6,776 bases of DNA, from positions 1 to 6,776 of the forward strand of contig JALUVB010000254.1 in assembly GCA_027021085.1 (NCBI GenBank). Direction: 5' to 3'. This DNA comes from a bacterium (GTDB lineage: Bacteria > CAIJMQ01 > JAADFP01). Shown here in pieces: positions 1 through 6,012 of this stretch (positions within the stretch are counted from its first letter, which is position 1; each line of letters opens with the position of its first letter). The notes beneath the pieces were generated by a model. The model did not search any database and had not been told where the DNA came from. It saw only the letters and a list, made by a program, of their open reading frames with translations. Both the position numbers and the translations under genes were made by a program.

Positions 1-30
1 TCCGTCATTCCTGCGGAAGCAGGAATCCAT
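1..30. repeat. REP/dRS3-like short palindromic element
   Basis: Positions 7-14 (ATTCCTGC) and 19-26 (GCAGGAAT) form a perfect 8-bp inverted repeat around a GGAA centre, flanked by GTC on the left and CCA on the right. This resembles the widely dispersed intergenic palindromes of the GTCATTCC...GGAATCC type, including the Neisseria dRS3 family. It lies about 50 bp downstream of the dnaE stop codon, a typical intergenic position. It touches the window edge, so it could be one end of a larger element. As RNA it would fold into a short hairpin without a following U tract, so I do not call it an intrinsic terminator. Assignment rests on recalled consensus, not on a second copy, because none is present in this window. 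Confidence 0.55.
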
Positions 31-79
31 AACCCTATCTACAGAAAAGTTGCACATAACATTAGTATTAGTTATGAAC
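31..79. other. dnaE 3' flank with weak AT-rich stem
   Basis: Between the palindromic element and the dnaE stop lies AT-rich DNA. CATAAC at 55-60 and GTTATG at 71-76 can pair around a 10-base loop, and on the minus strand a CTTTTC stretch follows about ten bases later. This could be a weak terminator for dnaE, but the stem has only two G:C pairs, so the support is poor. Confidence 0.2.
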
Positions 80-3000
80 TTATGAACGTGTGTTGAATCT
101 TACCGCCGCCTCACCGGCAATTTTTTCTATCTTTTCCTTTAATTCAATGCTTGCCTCCACGTAATACTTTGAACTGACCAGAAGGGTAATCGTATGCTGG
201 GTATTTTTGAAATGAAGATAAACCTTGCTTTTTCCTTTATGTTCTTCCATTATTTTCCTTATCTCCTCCAGTATCCAGGAAGAGCTTTTCTCCCGGCTCA
301 ATTGAATATGCATATCTACTGAATAATACCTGGAAAGCTCCGGTAAAGGAAGAATCTGGGAGGCCTTGAGAGAGTACGGGGGGGAATCACTATCTACGGT
401 CCCTTCTACCAGTACGGGGAAATCCTGTTTAAGATAATTATTGCACTTTTCCCACACAGAGGGAAATACAATTACTTCGCATCTTCCTTCCAGGTCCTCC
501 AGGGTAAACCTGGCCATTCTCTGGGAATTACGGGTATAAATATTCTTGAGATTGGTGATTATCCCTCCTATCTTTACCGAGTCCCCGGAAGAGAAATCGG
601 AAATGGTTTCCGTGGTAGCATCTGCGTACAAAGGAAGAATATCCTCGTATTTTTCTAAAGGATGACCGCTCAAATAGAATCCCAGGACTTCCTTCTCCTG
701 TGAAAGCAATTCCTGCAAGTTGTCCCCTGCCTTCTTTTCCTGCTTGCTTGCCTTAAAAAGAGAAATTTGCCCTGCTTTTCTCCTGTTTCTGCTCTCCAAA
801 AACCGGGGCAGGCTCTGTAAAAGGTGGGTGCGGCTGCCTTCTATGCTGTCAAAGCCGCCGCATTTTATTAAACTCTCAATAGTCTTCTTGTTGATAAGCT
901 TCAATTCCACCTTTGAGATAAAATCTTCCAGGGAGATGAATTCTCCCAGGTTCTCCCGGGCCCTGACCAACTCTCTTACTGCCTGCTCACCCACGTTTTT
1001 CACTGCGGCCAGGCCAAAACGAATTCCTCCCTCCTCTACCCTGAACTCGGGGAAACTTTTATTCACATCCGGCGGAAACACTTTAATCCCCATATTCTCG
1101 CACTCACGGATATACCTCACTATCTTATCCTGGTTTCCCATTTCATTGGTAAGAAGAGCAGCCATGAACTCCAGCGGGTAATTTGCTTTAAGATAGGCTG
1201 TCTGGTAAGAGATAAAAGCATAGGCAGTAGCATGGGATTTGTTAAACCCGTAACCGGCAAAGTATGCCATCATGTCAAAGATTTTCTTGGCTATTTTTTC
1301 TTTTACCCCCCTTTTCTTCGCCCCCTTTATAAATTGCTCCTCTGTCTTCTTCATCATCTCCGGGATTTTCTTACCCATGGCTTTCCTGAGATTATCAGCC
1401 TCTTCCATGGCAAAACCTGCCAGCTCATGGGCAATTTTCATCACCTGCTCCTGATAAAGAATAGCACCGTAGGTCTCCTTCAGAACATCCTCCAGGGAAG
1501 GATGAAGATACTCTACGGGCATCTCTCCTTTTTTCCTGCGAATGAAATTATCTACCTCTCCTCCTGCCAATGGCCCCGGCCTGTAGAGAGCCAGCACCGC
1601 TATAATATCCTCGAATTTCTGCGGTTCAAGCTTCCTGAGTAATTCACGCATACCCCTGCTTTCCAGCTGGAATACCCCTACCGTGTCTCCTTTCTTTAAG
1701 AGGGAATAGGTCTTTGCATCTGTAAGTGAAACCGTGGACAAGTCTTCCTTCTTTTCCTGATTCAACTTGATATTCTCCAGGGCATTCTCTATCAGGGTAA
1801 GTGTTTTTAAACCCAGGAAATCCATTTTTAGTAGCCCTATGCGGGAAAGGGACTTCATCTCATACTGAGTGGTAACCTCACCGTCGGAAGTGCGAAACAG
1901 GGGAGTAAAATCGGTGAGAGGGCCCGGCGAGATGACCACTCCTGCTGCATGAACCGAGGCATGCCTCACACTCCCCTCAAGCGCCTGGGAAAACGGCAGA
2001 AGCTTGGGATATTTTTCAAAAGCAGATTGCAGCTCCGGTACTTTTTTCACGGCTTCGCTCAGGGTAATATGGGGGATATTGGGGATAAGCTTGGCAATTC
2101 TATCCGCCTCCGCATAGGGAATCTCCAGCACCCTGGCCACATCGCGTATAGCAGCGCGGGCAGCCATGGTCCCAAAGGTAATAATCTGGCAAACTCTATC
2201 CTGCCCAAACTTTTCCTTTACATATTCAATTACCTTATCCCTCTTTACATCACTGAAATCAACATCAATATCGGGAAGACTATTGCTCCTGGGATTGAGA
2301 AACCGTTCAAAAATCAAACCGTACTGGAGTGGATTGATATCCGTTATACCCAGGCAATAAGCCACCAGGCTGCCCGAAGCCGAGCCCCTTCCCGGGCCCA
2401 CCGGTATATCATTACTGCGGGCATAATTTATAAAATCCTGCACTATAAGGAAATACCCGGAAAAACCCTTTTCCCTGATTACCTTTAACTCAAACTTGAG
2501 TCTTTCCTTAACCTCCTCTTCCATATGCGGAAATCTGGCCTGTGCACCCTTCCGGACAAGTTCCTCCAGGAAATTATCCAGGGTAGTATGATGTTCAGGC
2601 AGGGGAAAACGGGGCAAATGCACTACGCCGGAAGGAATCTCCACATTACACCTCTCGGTAATCTTCAGGGTATTTTGGAGAGCCTCCGGGACTTCGGAGA
2701 ATCTCTCTTTCATCTCCCCGGGAGATTTTAAATAGAACTCCTGCGAGCCAAATTTCATCCGGCGGGGGTCGCTAAGAGTGGTCTTGGTCTGCAGGCATAG
2801 TAAAACCTCGTGCACCTCGGCATCTTCCGGGTTGATATAGTGCACATCGTTAGAAGCCACCAGGGGAATATCCAGAGAGCGGGCAAATTCTATCAGTTTA
2901 CGATTAATTTCATCCTGTCCGGGAAGCGAAAGATCCATAAGCTCCAGGTAGAAATTATCTTTGCCCATTATTTCTTTGTAAGTAGCCGCTACCTGGTAAG

Positions 3001-3472
3001 CTTCTTCTTCCCTTCCCTGGTGTAGAAGAAAGGGAACTTCTCCCTTAAGACATCCGCTGAGAGCAATTATTCCCTTACCGTACTCGGCAAGCACCTCTTT
3101 ATCTATCCTGGGCCTGTAATAGAACCCCTCCAGGTAACCAATGCTTACCAGCTTCATAAGATTACGGTATCCCTCATTTGTAGAAGCAAGGAGGGTAAGA
3201 TGATAGGTCGCTTCCGATATACCTCTTTTCTCCCTGTCTTTCCTGCTCCTGGGTGCAATATAAACTTCGCAGCCGATAATTGGCTTGATGCCCATGTTTA
3301 TTGCCTTATCATAAAATTCAATGGCACCGAACATCCCCCCGGAATCAGTGATAGAGAGAGCATGATATCCCAACTGTTTCGCTTTCTCTACCAGGGGATC
3401 TATCTTGCAAACCCCATCCAGGAAGCTGTAATGTGTATGGAGATGAAGATGAATAAAATCTGCTTTTTTCAT
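80..3472 (-). CDS. dnaE: DNA polymerase III subunit alpha (DnaE)
   Basis: This is the catalytic subunit of the bacterial replicative DNA polymerase, 1130 residues, close to the 1160 of E. coli DnaE. Domains in order: PHP domain (about 5-280) with HLHTHYSFLDG at 10-20 and NDVHY at 208-212; C-family polymerase palm with GPGRGSASGS at 359-368 and catalytic aspartates D401, D403 (PDIDVDF) and D551 (KMDFLGLK); fingers with YQEQVMKIAHELAGF at 673-687 and FNKSHATAYAF at 743-753; helix-hairpin-helix segment near 845-876; a QxxLF beta-clamp-binding motif QISLF at 902-906; an OB fold about 965-1045; and a C-terminal domain expected to contact the clamp loader. The PHP metal site is partly altered: the usual TDHG reads TDSG (S44), and the later motif reads MDLS with L181 where some PHP-active enzymes have His. 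The ATG start fits the family N-terminus, although no clear Shine-Dalgarno precedes it. It is transcribed divergently from nnrDE. The gene is intact, with no intein or frameshift. Confidence 0.98.
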   Translation of the reverse strand: MKKADFIHLHLHTHYSFLDGVCKIDPLVEKAKQLGYHALSITDSGGMFGAIEFYDKAINMGIKPIIGCEVYIAPRSRKDREKRGISEATYHLTLLASTNEGYRNLMKLVSIGYLEGFYYRPRIDKEVLAEYGKGIIALSGCLKGEVPFLLHQGREEEAYQVAATYKEIMGKDNFYLELMDLSLPGQDEINRKLIEFARSLDIPLVASNDVHYINPEDAEVHEVLLCLQTKTTLSDPRRMKFGSQEFYLKSPGEMKERFSEVPEALQNTLKITERCNVEIPSGVVHLPRFPLPEHHTTLDNFLEELVRKGAQARFPHMEEEVKERLKFELKVIREKGFSGYFLIVQDFINYARSNDIPVGPGRGSASGSLVAYCLGITDINPLQYGLIFERFLNPRSNSLPDIDVDFSDVKRDKVIEYVKEKFGQDRVCQIITFGTMAARAAIRDVARVLEIPYAEADRIAKLIPNIPHITLSEAVKKVPELQSAFEKYPKLLPFSQALEGSVRHASVHAAGVVISPGPLTDFTPLFRTSDGEVTTQYEMKSLSRIGLLKMDFLGLKTLTLIENALENIKLNQEKKEDLSTVSLTDAKTYSLLKKGDTVGVFQLESRGMRELLRKLEPQKFEDIIAVLALYRPGPLAGGEVDNFIRRKKGEMPVEYLHPSLEDVLKETYGAILYQEQVMKIAHELAGFAMEEADNLRKAMGKKIPEMMKKTEEQFIKGAKKRGVKEKIAKKIFDMMAYFAGYGFNKSHATAYAFISYQTAYLKANYPLEFMAALLTNEMGNQDKIVRYIRECENMGIKVFPPDVNKSFPEFRVEEGGIRFGLAAVKNVGEQAVRELVRARENLGEFISLEDFISKVELKLINKKTIESLIKCGGFDSIEGSRTHLLQSLPRFLESRNRRKAGQISLFKASKQEKKAGDNLQELLSQEKEVLGFYLSGHPLEKYEDILPLYADATTETISDFSSGDSVKIGGIITNLKNIYTRNSQRMARFTLEDLEGRCEVIVFPSVWEKCNNYLKQDFPVLVEGTVDSDSPPYSLKASQILPLPELSRYYSVDMHIQLSREKSSSWILEEIRKIMEEHKGKSKVYLHFKNTQHTITLLVSSKYYVEASIELKEKIEKIAGEAAVRFNTRS

Positions 3473-3481
3473 AGACAGTAA

Positions 3482-3490
3482 ATTTTAACA
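3482..3490 (-). promoter_or_regulatory. Candidate extended -10 promoter of dnaE
   Basis: On the minus strand the sequence TGTTAAAAT reads as an extended -10 element (TGn plus TAAAAT, five of six matches to TATAAT). No convincing -35 hexamer lies 16-18 bp upstream, which extended -10 promoters can tolerate. A start site 6-8 nt downstream would fall around 3474-3476, only a few bases before the dnaE ATG at 3472. The mRNA would then be almost leaderless, in agreement with the lack of a Shine-Dalgarno sequence there. This is a prediction by eye in AT-rich DNA. Confidence 0.35.
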
Positions 3491-3564
3491 TAAAGATAAT
3501 CTTAAGGGGGAGAAAATATAGCCATCTTCCGCCGCATAACTTTCCTCACCTTGGCAGCTCTTTT

Positions 3565-3573
3565 TGGTAAAAT
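3565..3573 (+). promoter_or_regulatory. Candidate extended -10 promoter of nnrDE
   Basis: TGGTAAAAT on the plus strand matches TGn followed by TAAAAT, the same form as the element proposed for dnaE on the other strand. A TTGGCA hexamer at 3551-3556 resembles a -35 box but sits only 11 bp upstream of TAAAAT, too close to act with it. The predicted start near 3580 would leave a leader of about 12 nt that still includes the ribosome binding site. Prediction by eye. Confidence 0.35.
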
Positions 3574-3580
3574 AACCATA

Positions 3581-3588
3581 GGGGGTGG
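3581..3588 (+). promoter_or_regulatory. Ribosome binding site of nnrDE
   Basis: The purine-rich run GGGGGTGG ends three bases before the ATG at 3592, with its 5' G run about 6-10 nt away, a workable Shine-Dalgarno distance. It supports the chosen start. The match to GGAGG is imperfect (a G:U pair is needed), but it is the only such run near the start codon, in contrast to dnaE, which has none. Confidence 0.55.
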
Positions 3589-3591
3589 AAA

Positions 3592-5163
3592 ATGAAAGTA
3601 AGCACAGTAGAGAAGATGCGGGAACTGGATAAACAGGCTTCTGACACCTACGGATTAAGCGAACTCCTGCTCATGGAAAATGCCGGGAATGCTGCCTACT
3701 TTGCAATATTAGGGCATATTAAAGACAGGCAAGGTTTTATTATTTTTTGCGGCCCCGGGAATAATGGAGGAGATGGACTGGTGGTGGCCAGGAAAATCCA
3801 TTCATCCGGCGGTAAAGTAAAGGTCTACCTGCTGGGCAGGCCGGAGCAGTACAAAGATGCAGCTAAGCTGAACTACGAGATTGCCGCAAGGATGGGATTT
3901 GAAATAAAAAACATAGGAGAAGAAAAGAGAGAGAAAATTATCCGGGAGATAAGACATGCTGGTGTAGTGGTGGATGCAATTCTCGGCACCGGGTTAACCC
4001 GCAGGGTAGAAGGAATATACGCGGAGATTATCAATCTCATAAACCAATATGCCAGAATAGTGCTCAGCCTGGACATACCTTCGGGAATAAACGGGAATAC
4101 CGGAAATGTTATGGGAACTGCCATCAGGGCAGATTACACCGTTACCTTCGGTCTTCCCAAGTTAGGAAACATACTTTATCCCGGATATGATTTCTGTGGA
4201 GAGTTATACGTTTCTCATATCTCTTTCCCTCCCGGGCATTACAACCGGGAAGAGATAAAAATTGAGATTAACGAGCCCCTGCAACTCCCCGCAAGAAATA
4301 TACAGGGACACAAAGGAACATTTGGCGATACTCTCTTCCTGGCCGGGGCCCGGGGCTACTACGGGGCCCCCTACTTTGCCGCTCTCTCCTTTCTTAAGGC
4401 AGGAGGCGGATATTCCAGGCTTGCCACGCCAAAATCAGTCATGCCTTATATTGGGAGCAAGGGAAGCGAAATAGTATTCCTCCCCCTGGAGGAAACAGAG
4501 AGCGGCAGCATAGCAAAAAAAGCGAAAGAGAAAATAATCGAAATTGCCCAGGCAGTGGACATGGTGGTCATAGGACCGGGCTTATCCCTGAACGAGGAAA
4601 CCCAGGAACTGGTGAGAGAAGTGGTAAGTACCGTAAAGAAACCTCTTTTAATTGACGGAGACGGATTAACTGCCATCTCGCGGGAAAAGGCCTCTCTGGC
4701 GAAAAGAGAAAACCCCACAGTATTAACTCCGCATCCGGGAGAAATGGCAAGAATCAAGGGATTAAGCAGCAGGGAAATAACAGAAAACCGGATAGATACT
4801 CTGCGTGAAGTAAGCAGGGAATTAAAGGCAATAACCGTGCTGAAAGGCGCCCACACATTAATAGGCTATCCTGAAGGAGAAATTTTTGTAAACATGAGCG
4901 GGAACTCCGGCATGGCAACAGCAGGAAGCGGTGACGTGCTCACCGGCACAATAGCTGCAATGTATGGGCTGGGGCTAAATATCAAAGAAGCCGTGCGCAT
5001 GGGAGTATTTGTGCATGGGGTTGCAGGAGACCTGGCTTCCCGGGAAAAAGGGGAAGACGGTATTACTGCACAGGATATTCTCGACTACCTGCCAGGAGCA
5101 ATGCAAATGCTCAGGGAGAACATTGCAGAGTTAAAAACAAAGTACGGAATAAAAGTGATTTAG
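3592..5163 (+). CDS. nnrDE: Bifunctional NAD(P)HX epimerase/dehydratase
   Basis: This cytosolic metabolite-repair enzyme restores NADH and NADPH from their hydrated forms: the N-terminal half epimerises R-NAD(P)HX to the S form, and the C-terminal half dehydrates S-NAD(P)HX using ATP or ADP. The 523-residue length is normal for the fused protein (YjeF family; E. coli nnr). The epimerase domain (about 1-215) shows MRELD at 9-13, LLMENAGNAA at 26-35, the glycine-rich FCGPGNNGGDGLVVAR at 52-67, DAILGTGL at 128-135 and LDIPSG at 160-165. The dehydratase domain (about 235-510, ribokinase-like carbohydrate kinase family) shows HKGTFGD at 240-246, GPGL at 328-331, LTPHPGEMAR at 378-387 and GMATAGSGDVLTG at 440-452, where D448 is the expected catalytic residue. 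IDGDGL at 354-359 replaces the commoner DADAL/DADGL, a mild variation. Both halves appear active. It is a single-gene unit, divergent from dnaE and convergent with the metalloprotease; no intrinsic terminator is visible in the 30 bp after its TAG stop. Confidence 0.95.
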   Translation: MKVSTVEKMRELDKQASDTYGLSELLLMENAGNAAYFAILGHIKDRQGFIIFCGPGNNGGDGLVVARKIHSSGGKVKVYLLGRPEQYKDAAKLNYEIAARMGFEIKNIGEEKREKIIREIRHAGVVVDAILGTGLTRRVEGIYAEIINLINQYARIVLSLDIPSGINGNTGNVMGTAIRADYTVTFGLPKLGNILYPGYDFCGELYVSHISFPPGHYNREEIKIEINEPLQLPARNIQGHKGTFGDTLFLAGARGYYGAPYFAALSFLKAGGGYSRLATPKSVMPYIGSKGSEIVFLPLEETESGSIAKKAKEKIIEIAQAVDMVVIGPGLSLNEETQELVREVVSTVKKPLLIDGDGLTAISREKASLAKRENPTVLTPHPGEMARIKGLSSREITENRIDTLREVSRELKAITVLKGAHTLIGYPEGEIFVNMSGNSGMATAGSGDVLTGTIAAMYGLGLNIKEAVRMGVFVHGVAGDLASREKGEDGITAQDILDYLPGAMQMLRENIAELKTKYGIKVI

Positions 5164-5193
5164 CCGAAAGTGCAGCCCGGCAAGAGAGAGTAT

Positions 5194-5784
5194 TCAGGCT
5201 GAATCAGTCAAATCAGAAAGCATGCTTTCACAGGAAGGGCAAAAATCACTACTCCTTTTGTCCACTTCCATAAGTGTGTTGGAAAACATCATTACACAGG
5301 GAAAATTGCGGCAATGCTTCAACCCCAGGGTATGCCCCAACTCATGCACCGCCTCTTTCAGGCTTCTTAATTGCAGCTGATACAGGTCTTCCTCCCTCCC
5401 GTAAAACCCTTCCCTCAAACGTGCCAGGGAAATAATCGCAGCCTTACCGGCAAGCTCAGCCTGCCCGAATATAAAGTTAAGTCCTCTCACATAAAGGTCT
5501 ACGCCAGTTATCCCCAGAAATCTAAAGGCATCATCAGGTAATTTATGCAATTCTTCCAGGAAAGGGTGCGAAGAATACTGCTTTCTGCGCGTGTTGAAGG
5601 AATCAGCGGGAAGCGGAAGGGGAAAATGCAGGGAGACAGGATAAGGAAATTTTTTAGCTAACTCCCCTTTAAGAAAGATAAGAACTTCTTTTTCTACCTC
5701 ACCAAAAGGGACAAGCACGATTCCAGAAGAGGCAAGAATACTCATTCCCTCAGGTAAGACAGGAGGTACCTTTTCACACTCCAC
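5194..5784 (-). CDS. Archaemetzincin-family zinc metalloprotease
   Basis: A 196-residue protein with the archaemetzincin signature. HELGHTLGLKH at 147-157 supplies the three zinc-binding histidines (H147, H151, H157) and the catalytic Glu E148. It is followed by C158, C163, the Met-turn M165, then C182 and C185 (CPSC), which are expected to bind a second, structural zinc. The family pattern as I recall it has 17 residues between the Met and the CxxC pair; here there are 16. No signal peptide or membrane segment is evident, so it is probably intracellular; the family is thought to be an aminopeptidase or protease with poorly defined substrates. The reading frame opens with GTG at 5784 behind a weak purine run; an ATG at 5745 (residue 14), just before the conserved-looking ILASSGIVLVPFG strand, is a credible alternative start. 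It is convergent with nnrDE and on the same strand as fhs but 228 bp away, so co-transcription is uncertain. The family name is secure; the symbol amzA is used for archaeal members. Confidence 0.9.
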   Translation of the reverse strand: MECEKVPPVLPEGMSILASSGIVLVPFGEVEKEVLIFLKGELAKKFPYPVSLHFPLPLPADSFNTRRKQYSSHPFLEELHKLPDDAFRFLGITGVDLYVRGLNFIFGQAELAGKAAIISLARLREGFYGREEDLYQLQLRSLKEAVHELGHTLGLKHCRNFPCVMMFSNTLMEVDKRSSDFCPSCESMLSDLTDSA

Positions 5785-6012
5785 CTACTTCTTTTCCATA
5801 CTGTTTCTCTACTACTAATTACGCCATACTCACCTCAAAACCACCTAAAGTCTTAAGTCTATATAACGCCATGTGCGAGTTTTATGGTTAACTATCCAAT
5901 ACCCCTGCCCGATATAAATCAGGGCCGGGAGACAGGCGGGCAGGACACGCGGGCTGGTTTTATGTTGTGAATTCATTCTTTGTTTACCATCCACGCTTAC
6001 TATTTACTATTT
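5785..6012. other. Intergenic region between fhs stop and archaemetzincin start
   Basis: These 228 bp contain no credible gene. The half next to the protease is AT-rich; on the minus strand it includes a TTATAT/TATATA segment near 5860-5866 that could serve as a -10 box, but no matching -35 is convincing. The half next to fhs has a G-rich plus strand (5921-5953) and the inverted repeat described separately. No tRNA cloverleaf or classical riboswitch core was recognised. Confidence 0.5.
5904..5944. repeat. GC-rich inverted repeat downstream of fhs
   Basis: CCTGCCCG at 5904-5911 and CGGGCAGG at 5937-5944 are perfect 8-bp inverted arms around a 25-base centre. An alternative smaller stem pairs CCCTG at 5903-5907 with CAGGG at 5920-5924. 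On the minus strand it lies about 70 bp after the fhs stop and before the protease start. No U tract follows in either direction, so it is not a standard intrinsic terminator; it could slow transcription, protect an mRNA end, or be a remnant of a repeat element. Confidence 0.4.

Noticed and set aside
720-2731. Several plus-strand open frames of 60-179 codons inside dnaE.
   Set aside because: They lie antisense to a full-length, strongly conserved polymerase gene and show no recognisable domains; they are shadows of its reading frame.
3502-3537. An 11-codon minus-strand open frame (ATG to TAA) upstream of dnaE, preceded by GGTGAGGA at a good Shine-Dalgarno distance (3543-3550), as a possible leader peptide.
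   Set aside because: It is too short to judge, has no run of regulatory codons, and no convincing promoter lies upstream to transcribe it; the better -10 candidate for dnaE lies downstream of it.
3551-3578. A sigma-70 promoter using TTGGCA (3551-3556) as -35 box.
   Set aside because: The only good -10 (TAAAAT) is 11 bp away, and the hexamers at 15-17 bp spacing match TATAAT poorly.
4446-4856. A 136-codon minus-strand open frame inside nnrDE.
   Set aside because: It is antisense to conserved dehydratase sequence and has no family resemblance.
5163-5181. Small GCCG/CGGC hairpin after nnrDE as an intrinsic terminator.
   Set aside because: The stem has only four pairs and no T run follows on either strand.
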